Part shown: positions 8,353-17,070 of the stretch, in pieces | How positions within the stretch are numbered: the first letter of the stretch is position 1 | How the letters are laid out: each line of letters starts with the position of its first letter | Assembly (NCBI GenBank): GCA_016927315.1 | Contig: JAFGMV010000051.1 | Location: 21,277 to 85,276, forward strand | Length of the DNA stretch: 64,000 nucleotides | Origin: Anaerolineales bacterium | GTDB taxonomy: Bacteria; Chloroflexota; Anaerolineae; Anaerolineales; Villigracilaceae | Direction of reading: 5' to 3' | Notes under the pieces: model-generated | Told to the model about the DNA's origin: nothing | Databases searched by the model: none | The model's input: the letters and a program-made list of their open reading frames with translations, nothing else | Program-made: the position numbers and the translations under genes

Positions 8353-9408
8353 ATGTTCTCCAAACTCCACAAAATGCTCTGTTTCTCACTGTTTGGAATA
8401 ATCCTGGTCACGAGCGGATGTTCAGCAGGTGCGCAGACAGCCAGGCCCGCAGGCAGTGAAGTCAAGCTGACCCTGGCTGCATACACCACGCCGCGCGAAG
8501 CTTACCGGGAACTGATTCCCATCTTCCAGCAGCAGTGGCAGGATCAAACTGGCCAGAAAGTTGTTTTCGAGGAATCCTACCAGGGCTCCGGCGCACAATC
8601 CCGCGCAGTCGCCGAAGGTTTTGAGGCCGATATCGTTGCGCTTTCACTGGAAGCCGATGTGATCCGCCTCGAGCAGGCCGGTTTGATCACCCATAACTGG
8701 CGCGCTACCCCATTCGGGGGGATTGTCAGCACATCGGTCGTGGCCTTTGCGGTGCGGAAGGGAAATCCGCAAAACATCAGCGATTGGGCCGATCTCTCCC
8801 AACCCGGCCTGGAAATATTGACCCCGAACCCCAAAACCAGCGGCGGCGCAATGTGGAATATTCTGGCAATGTATGGAGCCGTGAAACGCGGTTATGTGGA
8901 GGGTTATTCACCAGATGACGCGGGAGCCCGTGAATTCATGCTGGCGCTCTTGAATAACGTTACTGTCATGGACAAAGCAGCCCGCGATTCAATTGTGAAC
9001 TTCGAAAAGGGCATCGGCGATGTTGCTATTACTTATGAAAACGAAGTTCTGGTCGGCCAACAAGCCGGTCAGACCTATGAATTGGTGCTCCCAACCTCCA
9101 CCATCCAAATTGATAATCCAATTGCTCTTGTAGATACTTATGTAGACAGACATGGAAATCGTGAAGCGGCCGAAGCCTTTATCGACTTCTGCCTTTCCCC
9201 ACAGGCACAGAAAATCTTCACCAGGTACGGTTTGCGCTCCCCTGATCCGGCTGTCGCACAGGCTGCCGCCGACACATATCCGCCTATCCAGGATCTCTTT
9301 ACGATTGACTATTTTGACGGCTGGAAAGAGGCCACTCCAGACTTTTTCGGAGACAATGGGATTTTCTTCCAGGTCTTTGCCCAGGTACAGAATATTCACA
9401 ATGAATAA
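8353..9408 (+). CDS. Sulfate/thiosulfate-binding lipoprotein
   Basis: The 351-residue protein starts with a lipoprotein signal (MFSKLHKMLCFSL..., lipobox VTSGC with Cys at about 24), so it is anchored outside the membrane. The mature part matches the Sbp/CysP family: LTLAAYTTPREAY at the start, VVFEESYQGSGAQSRAV, ADIVALSLEADV, LTPNPKTSGGAMWN (oxyanion loop) and VAITYENEVL. The family binds sulfate or thiosulfate and delivers it to CysTW permeases, which are encoded directly downstream. AAGGATC provides a ribosome site before ATG 8353. Binding of another tetrahedral anion such as tungstate or molybdate cannot be excluded. Confidence 0.92.
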   Translation: MFSKLHKMLCFSLFGIILVTSGCSAGAQTARPAGSEVKLTLAAYTTPREAYRELIPIFQQQWQDQTGQKVVFEESYQGSGAQSRAVAEGFEADIVALSLEADVIRLEQAGLITHNWRATPFGGIVSTSVVAFAVRKGNPQNISDWADLSQPGLEILTPNPKTSGGAMWNILAMYGAVKRGYVEGYSPDDAGAREFMLALLNNVTVMDKAARDSIVNFEKGIGDVAITYENEVLVGQQAGQTYELVLPTSTIQIDNPIALVDTYVDRHGNREAAEAFIDFCLSPQAQKIFTRYGLRSPDPAVAQAAADTYPPIQDLFTIDYFDGWKEATPDFFGDNGIFFQVFAQVQNIHNE

Positions 9409-9494
9409 ATAGAAACAGACCATTTGAATTAATAACTGCCCGACCCCACCCTGGAAATGAATAATCCGGGTCAGAAGAATACAGTTGATCGTCT

Positions 9495-10364
9495 ATGAAT
9501 ACACTTACCGCAAAAACACAGGCAGTTATCCGGCGCCGGTCGCCTCTCCCGTGGAGACACTGGGGTATACGAACGATTGCCATTTCTTACCTGGTGGTGA
9601 TGCTCATCATCCCGCTGTTGGTAATCCTGCAGGATGGGCTGCGGGAAGGCCTGGGGGAATTATGGAGACAGGTCACGCTGCCTATCGCCTGGCATGCATT
9701 GAAGCTGACACTCTGGACGTCGGCGGTCATGATGCTGATCAACACAATCATGGGAACCCTGACAGCATTTATCCTTGTACGCTATGATTTCCCCGGCAAG
9801 TCTTTCCTGAACGCGGTGATTGACCTGCCCCTGGCAATACCAACCCTGGTTACAGGTGTGATGCTGGTGATTCTCTTAGGTCCCCAGCAAGCCATCGGAG
9901 CATGGTTAAAAGAAACGTTTCACTTTTCCATCATTTTTGCTCCCCCCGGTATCATCCTGGCGCTTTTATACCTCACCTTCCCCTTCGTCGTTCGTTCAGT
10001 GCAGCCGGTGCTTCTGGAACTGGACCTGGCCCAGGAGCATGCCGCAGCCACATTGGGGGCAGGAGGCTGGACAATTTTCAGAAGGATTATTCTGCCTCCC
10101 CTGACGCTCCCCATACTCACTGGAGCTTTACTCAGTTTTGCACGCGCAATTGGAGAATTCGGTTCTATCGTGATCGTTGCGGGGAACATTCCGCTTTACT
10201 CACAAACCGCTGCAGTTTATGTCTTTGGGGAGGTTGAATCCGAAAACAGGTTAGGAGCCAGTGCTGTCTCCGTCGTGATGGTTACAATCGCCTTTGGCCT
10301 GATGATGTTTGCCAACTACCTTCGCAATCGTTCACGATTTGGTTTCAGGAAAGAAAATGAATGA
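9495..10364 (+). CDS. cysT: Sulfate ABC transporter permease CysT
   Basis: The 289-residue integral membrane protein has six predicted membrane segments and the EAA-type loop of ABC importers (DLAQEHAAATLGAGGWTIFR) that docks onto the ATPase. The segment DLPLAIPTLVTGVML and RAIGEFGSIVIVAGN near the end are characteristic of CysT/CysU-like permeases, with GEFG conserved in sulfate and molybdate permeases. It starts 86 bp after the binding protein gene and overlaps the second permease gene by 8 nt. No clear ribosome site precedes ATG 9495. Confidence 0.92.
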   Translation: MNTLTAKTQAVIRRRSPLPWRHWGIRTIAISYLVVMLIIPLLVILQDGLREGLGELWRQVTLPIAWHALKLTLWTSAVMMLINTIMGTLTAFILVRYDFPGKSFLNAVIDLPLAIPTLVTGVMLVILLGPQQAIGAWLKETFHFSIIFAPPGIILALLYLTFPFVVRSVQPVLLELDLAQEHAAATLGAGGWTIFRRIILPPLTLPILTGALLSFARAIGEFGSIVIVAGNIPLYSQTAAVYVFGEVESENRLGASAVSVVMVTIAFGLMMFANYLRNRSRFGFRKENE

Positions 10365-11235
10365 AAATCCGCTTCCACGAATAGCCGCTCCGTCTTTAAA
10401 GTCAATCGTTTTATTTTCACAGCGGCTGATCGGTAACAAAGCGAAATGGGTGCAGCGCAGCCTGATATTTGTTGTTGTTGTCTATGTGGGCCTCCTCATT
10501 TTGGCTCCGTTGGCAGCCTTGACTGTCAGCGCCTTTGAAAAAGGAGCCGGAGCGATCTTTTCTTCATTGAAACACTCCAATGTCCTCATCTCCTTCTGGA
10601 ATACCTTATGGATCAGTCTGGTGGTCGTATTGATCCATACTCTCTTTGGAACGATTGTTGCCTGGGTATTTGTCCGCCACCGGTTTCCCGGGCGCAGCAT
10701 CATCAACGGATTGATCGAAATGCCGTTTGTCATATCACCGGTTGTAACCGGATATATGCTGCTCCTCATCTTTGGGCGCAGCGGGATACTGTCCAATTTC
10801 GTCGAGGCAACCGGGATTCGGGTTGCCTTCGCCTTCCCGGGAATGGTGATGGCAACCCTGTTTGTTACCCTGCCGTTTATGATTCGGGAACTCATTCCCG
10901 TTCTCGAAAACTTCGACGCTAGCCAGGAGAAGGCCGCTGCGACGCTTGGAGCCAACAGCTGGCAGATCTTTTGGCGGGTAACCCTGCCAGCCCTGCGCTG
11001 GGGGTTGATCTACGGGATTACCCTGACCTTCGCCCGTGCATTGGGAGAATTCGGTGCGGTGCTGGTCATTGGTGGGGCGGCTCAAGGAAAGATGATGACA
11101 ACCACCCTGTTCATTTACCATGCACTCGAAGAACGGCAATATATCGCCGCCTACAGCGCCGCGCTGCTCCTGGGTGTTTTTTCTCTGGCTTTAGTATCAG
11201 GATCTAACTGGGTCCGGAATAAGGTGCAGCGCTAA
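10357..11235 (+). CDS. cysW: Sulfate ABC transporter permease CysW
   Basis: ATG 10357 (292 aa, MNENPLPRIA) overlaps the end of cysT by 8 nt, which supports this start over the upstream in-frame ATG at 10309. Six membrane segments are visible, with the ATPase-docking EAA loop (DASQEKAAATLGANSWQIFW) and ARALGEFGAVLVIGG near the C-terminus, as in CysW. Together with CysT it forms the heterodimeric channel of the importer. It is the last gene of the operon; a sigma factor gene with its own promoter begins 117 bp downstream. Confidence 0.92.
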   Translation: MNENPLPRIAAPSLKSIVLFSQRLIGNKAKWVQRSLIFVVVVYVGLLILAPLAALTVSAFEKGAGAIFSSLKHSNVLISFWNTLWISLVVVLIHTLFGTIVAWVFVRHRFPGRSIINGLIEMPFVISPVVTGYMLLLIFGRSGILSNFVEATGIRVAFAFPGMVMATLFVTLPFMIRELIPVLENFDASQEKAAATLGANSWQIFWRVTLPALRWGLIYGITLTFARALGEFGAVLVIGGAAQGKMMTTTLFIYHALEERQYIAAYSAALLLGVFSLALVSGSNWVRNKVQR

Positions 11236-11338
11236 AATGTAAAATATTTCCCTCACCAAAACAGTTCCCCGAATTCTCCATTGGCATCGGATTAACACAA
11301 TTCTGATAAAAATACAAACCTATTCTTTCAATTCCGGC

Positions 11339-11344
11339 TATAAT
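11339..11344 (+). promoter_or_regulatory. TATAAT box for a leaderless sigma factor mRNA
   Basis: TATAAT is followed by 7 nt and then ATG 11352, so transcription would start at or next to the initiation codon. No Shine-Dalgarno sequence lies before the ATG and no consensus -35 is visible. The same spacing occurs at 37183-37188 and 59170-59175. Confidence 0.6.
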
Positions 11345-11351
11345 AAAAACA

Positions 11352-11984
11352 ATGAACCGAAGAACGAACACTGAGTGGCTATCAGCGTTACGCACAAGTG
11401 GACAAGCGCAAGAAGAAGCGTTGGAAGATTTGGGTGTGGTCATTAAATCCGGCCTGCCGTACGCCCTCTCCCGCTGGTTATCCCCCTCCGATCCACAGTT
11501 TAACACACTGGTTGACGAAACCACCCAGGAAACGCTGCTGCGCGTCCTGGATCAGCTGGACTCTTTTGAGGGACGCAGCCAGTTTACAACCTGGGTCCAC
11601 AAGATCGCCATCCGTATTGCCCTGACAGAGCTGCGGCGTAAACGCTGGCGGGATTCATCCCTGGATGAAATAATGGATGATGAAGACAGACCCGCCCCCC
11701 AACATCTCATGGCCGACTCGACGATCAGCCCTGAAGCCACTACCGAACAAACAGATATGGTCTCACACGTTCAGCGCATTATCCAGGACGAGCTGACCGA
11801 AAAACAGCGTAAGGCGCTGGTTATGTTGTTCATCCAGGGTATCTCCATGGATGACACTGCCAGGAAGTTAAAAACCAATCGCAATGCTCTGTATAAACTT
11901 ATACACGATGCCCGCTTGAATTTAAAAAGACGTCTGGCCCTGGAGGGCCTGCCCATTGAAGATATCCTTGCCTCCTTCCAGTAA
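11352..11984 (+). CDS. ECF-type RNA polymerase sigma factor
   Basis: The 210-residue protein has sigma region 2 at about residues 40-110 (LVDETTQETLLRVLDQLDSFEGRSQFTTWVHKIA, typical of ECF sigmas that bind core polymerase and the -10 element). Region 4 lies at about 145-200 (LTEKQRKALVMLFIQGISMDDTAR, then a recognition helix NRNALYKLIHDARLNLKRRL). A charged linker with DEIMDDEDRP separates them. The ATG lies 7 nt after a TATAAT box. A small protein with a zinc-binding anti-sigma signature is encoded 36 bp downstream, forming a likely sigma/anti-sigma pair. Confidence 0.93.
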   Translation: MNRRTNTEWLSALRTSGQAQEEALEDLGVVIKSGLPYALSRWLSPSDPQFNTLVDETTQETLLRVLDQLDSFEGRSQFTTWVHKIAIRIALTELRRKRWRDSSLDEIMDDEDRPAPQHLMADSTISPEATTEQTDMVSHVQRIIQDELTEKQRKALVMLFIQGISMDDTARKLKTNRNALYKLIHDARLNLKRRLALEGLPIEDILASFQ

Positions 11985-12020
11985 TGGTAAGAATAATCAA
12001 TATCCTTTCGTCAAAGAAGC

Positions 12021-12338
12021 GTGAACATAATCCCTATGAAGTTCAAAGAACTATTCACCAGAGCCAGAAAGCTCTTCAAAAAAGATACGGAACTGCCGCC
12101 CAAAGCCGTGGAAATGCTCATCCAGCGGTTATTAATCACCCAGGATGAGGAACTTGACTGCGGAGAATTCTTTAAACTGATCGATGAATATGTAGAACAT
12201 GATCTGCGCGGTGAAGATGCCGCCCGTTTGATGCCGCTGGTCAGGCATCACATCGAAATGTGCCGTGAATGCCATGAAGAATACGACGCGTTGATGAGTA
12301 TCCTGGAAGGACTGGCCTGGCAGCAAATCGAGGGCTGA
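12021..12338 (+). CDS. Small zinc-type putative anti-sigma factor
   Basis: The 105-residue product contains HHIEMCRECHEEY near residues 75-87, the H-x3-C-x2-C zinc motif of ZAS-type anti-sigma factors. It has no transmembrane segment, so it would act in the cytoplasm, perhaps as a redox or metal sensor. GTG 12021 is used here, but ATG 12036 is equally possible since neither has a good ribosome site. Its position just behind the ECF sigma gene supports the assignment. The alternative is an unrelated zinc-binding regulator. Confidence 0.75.
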   Translation: MNIIPMKFKELFTRARKLFKKDTELPPKAVEMLIQRLLITQDEELDCGEFFKLIDEYVEHDLRGEDAARLMPLVRHHIEMCRECHEEYDALMSILEGLAWQQIEG

Positions 12339-12367
12339 CATTCAAAAACGTTACTTCCTCTGCATGC

Positions 12368-12402
12368 AAAAGCTTCACCCCAAAAGGTTGAAGCTTTTTT
12401 TC
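12368..12402 (+). terminator. Intrinsic terminator after the sigma/anti-sigma pair
   Basis: AAAGCTTCA and TGAAGCTTT form a stem around a loop of about 11 nt, followed by a T-run (TTTTTTT). It closes the sigma/anti-sigma transcript. The stretch from here to the promoter at 12652 shows no gene. Confidence 0.85.
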
Positions 12403-12651
12403 TGCATTTACTTATCCAGCGAAATTACAATGTGGTTGGGATTACAGCGAAGTCACTATCAGTGTGGATTCACGATGAGCCTGCTCCTTCGCTGCGTTCC
12501 TCGCAGGATCATGAATCTGCGCGCGTGACGCGTGAGGGCTGTGCCTGCGCACAGTGCAGATGTGCCGTCTCATTTTCTTACAAATTAGTTTTTAATCAGT
12601 AGACATTGTTCCCTGCCTTGGCCCATACCTTTACCATTCCCGATTATTTTT

Positions 12652-12682
12652 TTGTCTCCCAGTAAAAAAGGGGGAGTATAAT
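12652..12682 (+). promoter_or_regulatory. Promoter of the chloride channel gene
   Basis: TATAAT at 12677-12682 is a perfect -10 box. TTGTCT at 12652-12657 could serve as -35, but the 19-bp spacer is long. Transcription would start near 12689, giving a leader of about 33 nt that contains AAGGAG. Confidence 0.55.
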
Positions 12683-12721
12683 CAGCTTGTTTTGCCCGAA
12701 ACACAAGGAGTGAAAATTATA

Positions 12722-14818
12722 ATGACTGCCAAAAAAAGATTCCCACTGTCAAATTATTGGAACACATCGTCTGAAACATTTTTTATCGCCACTGCCTTTT
12801 TAGTCGGGATCGGCGCCGGGCTTGGCGCCATTATTTTCCGTTATTTGATTCGTTCGATTGAATGGATCGGATATGACTGGTTCCCAGAATTAACACAGAA
12901 CTGGGGGAATGCGTATATTGTGATCATCCCTGCGGTTGGAGGTCTGATCGTAGGCCCTCTGATTTATTTTTTTGCTCGCGAAGCAAAAGGACATGGTGTC
13001 CCTGAAGTGATGGAAGCCGTTGCATTACGCGGCGGGAGAATTCGTCCCATTGTAGCAGTTATCAAATCTCTGGCATCCTCGATCACAATCGGCAGCGGCG
13101 GCTCTGTCGGCAGGGAGGGACCGATTGTACAAATCGGTGCTGCCCTGGGCTCAACGGTTGGCCAGAAGCTTGGCCTGTCGGATGACCGCATCCGCAACCT
13201 GGTAGCCTGCGGCGCCGCGGGTGGGATTGCAGCCACCTTTAATGCACCCATTGCCGGTGTGGTATTCGCCCTGGAAATTATCCTGGGCGACTTCAGCGTA
13301 CGTTACTTCAGCAGTGTGGTTGTCTCAGCCGTAACCGCCAGCGTCATCGGACGCGCCGTACTTGGCAATGAACCCGCATTTCACATACCTCTTGAATACG
13401 GCGTCAAAAGTTTATGGGAATTCGCAGTGTATCCTGTGCTGGGCATCCTGGCCGCGTTTGTGGGGGTCTTGTTCGTACGAATGCTGTACTGGTCGGAAGA
13501 CCTGTTTGCCAAATGGAAAAGCGTCCCAGAGTGGCTGCAGCCGATGTTCGGAGGGATATTGTTAGGAGTCATTGGACTGCTGTATCCCCGTCTGACCGGT
13601 GTATCCTGGGAACACATGCCGCAGATTTTCAACGTTGGCTACAACACCATTGAAAGCGCACTGGCCAACGACCTGGCGCTGAAAACGGTATTGATTCTCC
13701 TGGCATTGAAAATGCTGGCAACCAGCATAACCCTCGGCACCGGCGGATCAGGCGGGGTATTCGCCCCGGGTCTGTTTATGGGAGCTATGTTTGGAGCCGC
13801 CTTCGAATTAAGTGTCAACAAATTATTACCTGGGATTCTGGCCCCGGCAGGAGCGTATGCTCTGGTAGGTATGGCTGCGCTTTTTGCCTCCACAGCACAC
13901 GCCCCTCTCACAGCAATCCTGATCCTCTTTGAGCTGACAGGAGATTACCAGATAATGCTGCCGCTGATGTTCACGGTAGTCATCACAACCATTGTTTCAC
14001 AGAGATTGCTCAAGGGCGAAAATATTTATTCCCTCAAACTGACCCGCAGAGGCGTCCACCTGCAGCGAGGCAGGGATATTGACATCCTGCATGGAGTGTT
14101 GGTAAGTGAGGTGCTGACCACCAACCCAAGTACGATCTCACCCGATTTGAGTCTGAAAGAATTATCTGAAGTTTTCGCCCGCTCCCGCCGCCGGGGACTG
14201 GTCATTTTGGACAACAATGAAAAACTATGGGGGCTGGTAACCATCAGTGACCTGGAACAGGCAATCGAAAGAGGGGTCGGGTTATCCAACACCCGGGTCA
14301 AAGAGATCGCGACCAAACACCGGCGCCTCCTGGTTACGTATCCCGATGAGAGCATTGGCGATGCCTTGAACAAGATGAGTCGGAAAGGGTTTGGCCGCCT
14401 GCCTGTGGTTACCAGGGAGGATCCCGAAAAATTGGTCGGGCTCGTTCAGCAGCAAGACATCGTCAAGGCTTACAACCTCGCCCTGACAAAACGAGCAGAA
14501 ATCCAGCATCGCACAAAGCGTATGCAGATGAGAAACATCGATGGCACTGAATTCATCGACCTGACCCTGGAGGACAGCTCAACCGCCGTGGGAAGGTCCG
14601 TCGAGGAAATCGCCAGGAAGCTGCCGCATGAATGCATCCTGATCTCGATCCGGCGGGAAGGCAGTGTGCTCATCCCGCATGGAGAAACCCGCCTGCAGAG
14701 CGGCGATAAACTTACTGCTTTCATTCAAAGCCAGGATATCGATGCCCTGCGCCACTGCCTGAATGAGGCGGAATACGATCAGAAAAACGCAGAAGACTCT
14801 TCCCCTCTTGCAGGGTAA
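12722..14818 (+). CDS. ClC chloride channel/antiporter with CBS pair and TrkA_C
   Basis: ATG 12722 (698 aa) is preceded by AAGGAG; a TTG at 12692 is in frame but lacks support. Residues 1-430 form the ClC membrane fold with the selectivity motifs GSGGSVGREGP (gating Glu present, as in H+/Cl- exchangers) and GTGGSGGVFAPGLFMGA. Then two CBS domains (about 455-590; VSEVLTTNPSTIS and VKEIATKHRRLL), and a C-terminal TrkA_C/RCK_C-like domain (about 605-685) containing GRSVEEIARKLPHECILISI. CBS pairs bind adenine nucleotides and TrkA_C domains bind small ligands, so transport is probably ligand-gated. It is a single-gene unit between a sigma gene and a receiver gene. Confidence 0.93.
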   Translation: MTAKKRFPLSNYWNTSSETFFIATAFLVGIGAGLGAIIFRYLIRSIEWIGYDWFPELTQNWGNAYIVIIPAVGGLIVGPLIYFFAREAKGHGVPEVMEAVALRGGRIRPIVAVIKSLASSITIGSGGSVGREGPIVQIGAALGSTVGQKLGLSDDRIRNLVACGAAGGIAATFNAPIAGVVFALEIILGDFSVRYFSSVVVSAVTASVIGRAVLGNEPAFHIPLEYGVKSLWEFAVYPVLGILAAFVGVLFVRMLYWSEDLFAKWKSVPEWLQPMFGGILLGVIGLLYPRLTGVSWEHMPQIFNVGYNTIESALANDLALKTVLILLALKMLATSITLGTGGSGGVFAPGLFMGAMFGAAFELSVNKLLPGILAPAGAYALVGMAALFASTAHAPLTAILILFELTGDYQIMLPLMFTVVITTIVSQRLLKGENIYSLKLTRRGVHLQRGRDIDILHGVLVSEVLTTNPSTISPDLSLKELSEVFARSRRRGLVILDNNEKLWGLVTISDLEQAIERGVGLSNTRVKEIATKHRRLLVTYPDESIGDALNKMSRKGFGRLPVVTREDPEKLVGLVQQQDIVKAYNLALTKRAEIQHRTKRMQMRNIDGTEFIDLTLEDSSTAVGRSVEEIARKLPHECILISIRREGSVLIPHGETRLQSGDKLTAFIQSQDIDALRHCLNEAEYDQKNAEDSSPLAG

Positions 14819-14939
14819 TCACATTTGGATTATTTACAGTCAAAAACAAGAGTGAACTGTCATTGCTTCGGGCTGACGCCTTCGCAATGCCATCGTTATG
14901 ATGGTTAATTTTTTTCTAATGCGATTGCCCTCTCCCCTC

Positions 14940-14968
14940 TTGCCATTTACCTTATCTTGTGCTATTTT
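14940..14968 (+). promoter_or_regulatory. Promoter of the receiver-thpR-rsfS operon
   Basis: TTGCCA (14940-14945), a 17-bp spacer and TATTTT (14963-14968) fit a sigma-70 promoter. The following genes at 15042, 15444 and 16040 are tightly spaced and likely share it. Confidence 0.5.
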
Positions 14969-15041
14969 TACAACAGCAGGGTAAAGATCCAGGCTTTTAT
15001 CAGGGTTGTTCTTTATCCGGAAACAGGAGCGCTTTGCCCAA

Positions 15042-15431
15042 ATGGATTCAGGGATTAAAACCGTCCTCATCGTCGAAGACGAGCCAGCCGCCGCAGAATT
15101 GTTTGCAGAAATGATGCGCGTCAACGATTTTAACGTTGTAAAGTCTTCGGGCAGCACTCAAGCGATTACAATCATCAAAGAAACCAGGCCAGATTTGGTA
15201 CTATTAGACATCATGATGCCGGATATCTCCGGCCTGGAAGTATTGAAATTCATGCAGCGCGACCCAAATTTACAGCGTATCCCCGTTATCGTTGTTTCAG
15301 CCAAGAGTATGCCGCAGGATATCGCCAGCAGCCTGGACGCTGGTGCAGCCATGTACCTGACCAAACCGGTTGGTTATCTTGACCTCATGAAAGCGGTCGA
15401 GAAAGTCCTGCCCAAGGATCCAGCAAAATAA
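15042..15431 (+). CDS. Single-domain response regulator (receiver only)
   Basis: The 129-residue protein is a lone receiver domain. It shows the acidic pair in LIVEDEPAA, phospho-acceptor Asp56 in LVLLDIMMPD, Ser in VVSAKS and Lys in YLTKPVG. There is no output domain. ATG 15042 is used because AGGAG lies about 11 nt upstream; an upstream in-frame start at 15006 has none. No kinase is adjacent. CheY-like proteins act by binding other proteins, and the partner cannot be told from this window. It is followed at 12 bp by thpR. Confidence 0.9.
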   Translation: MDSGIKTVLIVEDEPAAAELFAEMMRVNDFNVVKSSGSTQAITIIKETRPDLVLLDIMMPDISGLEVLKFMQRDPNLQRIPVIVVSAKSMPQDIASSLDAGAAMYLTKPVGYLDLMKAVEKVLPKDPAK

Positions 15432-15443
15432 CAGCCAGAATCT

Positions 15444-16043
15444 ATGAGTTTGCTTCGCGCCTTCGTTGCGGTTCAGATCCCTCCCCAAATCCAGGAAGCC
15501 ATTCATGCCTCCACATCAGACCTGCGCCAGACATTGGGGCCTTCCCTTATCCGTTGGACGCCGCTGAGGAATATACACCTGACATTGAAATTTCTTGGTG
15601 CTATTTCTCAGTCGAATATAGAAATGCTCAACCAGATGCTGGCCTCTGAAGCCTCAAAGGTTGAACCCTTCGAGATCAAAATCGGCGCCCTGGGCGTCTT
15701 TCCAAACCCCAATCGGCCGCGCATACTCTGGATTGGTATTCAGGCGCCAGATACGCTGGAGGCTGTCCATCACAGCATCGAGACTGCAGCTTCCAGGCTT
15801 GGATATGAACAGGAACACAATCACTTTTCTCCACACCTGACGATCGGACGTGTAAAGCAGGACCTCACCCGTTCTGACCGCGATAAACTGCGGCTCACAC
15901 TGGAAAAAACAACCATCGGTGAAATCGGAACGGCTGCAATTGAGGCTGTCTACCTGATGCGCAGCGACCTGCATCCAACCGGGGCTGTTTATACCCCTAT
16001 CTCAACCAATTATTTCAGCAATGACTCAAGAGGTGATCCCTGA
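15444..16043 (+). CDS. thpR: RNA 2',3'-cyclic phosphodiesterase (LigT/ThpR)
   Basis: The 199-residue protein starts LLRAFVAVQIP, as in 2H phosphoesterases, and has both catalytic HxTx motifs: HLTLKF near residue 50 and HLTIGR near 132. The length fits ThpR (about 180-200 aa). The enzyme opens 2',3'-cyclic phosphates on RNA ends. Its stop codon overlaps the probable CTG start of rsfS (CTGA), so the two are translationally coupled. Confidence 0.92.
   Translation: MSLLRAFVAVQIPPQIQEAIHASTSDLRQTLGPSLIRWTPLRNIHLTLKFLGAISQSNIEMLNQMLASEASKVEPFEIKIGALGVFPNPNRPRILWIGIQAPDTLEAVHHSIETAASRLGYEQEHNHFSPHLTIGRVKQDLTRSDRDKLRLTLEKTTIGEIGTAAIEAVYLMRSDLHPTGAVYTPISTNYFSNDSRGDP
16031..16042 (+). promoter_or_regulatory. 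Strong ribosome site in front of a CTG start
   Basis: AGGTGAT (16031-16037), part of AGAGGTGAT, is a near-perfect Shine-Dalgarno sequence. The first sense codon of the rsfS frame after the in-frame TGA at 16034 that could initiate is CTG at 16040, about 5 nt after the GAGG core. No ATG, GTG or TTG lies at a suitable distance in that frame. Confidence 0.65.
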
Positions 16044-16384
16044 ACACATTAGGACTGGCTCATGCAATTGTCACTTCCCTGGAAGATAAGAAAGGTGAAA
16101 ATATCCTGCTCCTGGATGTCTCGGATATTGCTTCCTTTACAGATTACTTTGTGATCGCGACCGGCACCAGTGACCGCATGCTGGACGCCCTGGCCGCGGC
16201 AGTCATCGAGGACATGCGTAATCAATTCAAAAAAAAGAGCTCCCCCGAAGGACAGCCTCCTGAGGGCTGGGTACTGGTCGATTATGGCGATGTAATTGTC
16301 CATCTCTTTTCGCCCGACCAGCGGAAATATTACAATCTGGAAGAACTCTGGAGTGAAGGGAAGATACTGCTGCGGCTGCAGTAA
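16040..16384 (+). CDS. rsfS: Ribosomal silencing factor RsfS
   Basis: The frame from CTG 16040 gives 114 aa. The N-terminus (NTLGLAHAIVTSLEDKK, then ENILLLDVSDIASFTDYFVIATGTS) aligns end to end with what RsfS proteins usually have, and the C-terminus GWVLVDYGDVIVHLFSP and YYNLEELW are family hallmarks. RsfS binds ribosomal protein uL14 and blocks subunit joining when nutrients are low. Starting at GTG 16151 instead would remove the first third of the domain, including the conserved LD and FTDYFV segments. The CTG overlaps the thpR stop (CTGA) and has a strong ribosome site upstream. Confidence 0.9.
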   Translation: MNTLGLAHAIVTSLEDKKGENILLLDVSDIASFTDYFVIATGTSDRMLDALAAAVIEDMRNQFKKKSSPEGQPPEGWVLVDYGDVIVHLFSPDQRKYYNLEELWSEGKILLRLQ

Positions 16385-16397
16385 GTATTCTTTTTAC

Positions 16398-16446
16398 AAA
16401 AAAGACTCCTGCCCGGAAAAGGATGGCGGGAGTCCTTGATTTTCTT
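16398..16446. terminator. Bidirectional terminator between rsfS and the minus gene
   Basis: GACTCCTGCC (16404-16413) pairs with GGCGGGAGTC (16425-16434). On the plus strand it is followed by a T-rich tract, on the minus strand by TTTTTT. It sits between convergent genes and serves both. Confidence 0.85.
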
Positions 16447-16450
16447 TGCA

Positions 16451-16957
16451 TCACTGATTTGATCTCTGTTTCTTTCTGTAATGGATGAACGCGGCTAAAC
16501 CTCCGGCTATCAAAATGACCTCCAGGAGAATCCCCGCAATCAACCCCGGCCCGGAAGTGACCAGGCCTGCCCCAATCATGGGCCTGTCGGTAAAGAATAC
16601 CGGCATATTCGGATAAACGATGAAGTCCAGGAACCAGTGACTGAAAACCGTCAGGCCAATCACACCTCCTGCACGCCGATCGCACAGGATCAGGCCGGAG
16701 GGGATGCCTGCCAGCAGCGACCAGGCGACCGCCATCACCAACCCATGAGACCAGGGCATATGTGCAGGACTCAGATATACCAGGCCTGTACTGAGATCAA
16801 GCGGCGCCGTTTCGGCCTGGTGTTCCAGTCCCAGCGCCTCAAAGCCAAAAAACAGCAGGTCCGGGACCTGGGTTGCCAGCAGCAGCGCCCACAACGGCGC
16901 TTTAGGAGCAGCCGGCCTGGCCATCAATCCAATCGAGGCATGCGCCAATGGGTCCAT
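16451..16957 (-). CDS. Membrane-bound metal-dependent hydrolase-like protein
   Basis: ATG 16957 (168 aa) has GAGGAAA upstream. About four membrane segments are visible. Conserved His/Asp positions fit the YdjM-like family of membrane proteins annotated as metal-dependent hydrolases: HAS near residue 6, TQVPDLLFF near 30, MPWSHGL near 70 and SHWFLDF near 108. The biochemical role of this family is not established. It stands alone, convergent with rsfS. Confidence 0.75.
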   Translation of the reverse strand: MDPLAHASIGLMARPAAPKAPLWALLLATQVPDLLFFGFEALGLEHQAETAPLDLSTGLVYLSPAHMPWSHGLVMAVAWSLLAGIPSGLILCDRRAGGVIGLTVFSHWFLDFIVYPNMPVFFTDRPMIGAGLVTSGPGLIAGILLEVILIAGGLAAFIHYRKKQRSNQ

Positions 16958-17070
16958 TAATTTCCTCTTTCCAGGGCAGAATCCCTTTTTACAACATTAC
17001 CACAATAACGATTACGGCTGCCAGAATATTCTGTTTGCAGTGAACTGAAATGTTGTAGACTTTATCGCAG

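Noticed and set aside
14860..14890. Possible terminator after the chloride channel gene (CATTGC ... GCAATG)
   Set aside because: Six-bp outer stem with a large loop and no T-run; too weak to call.
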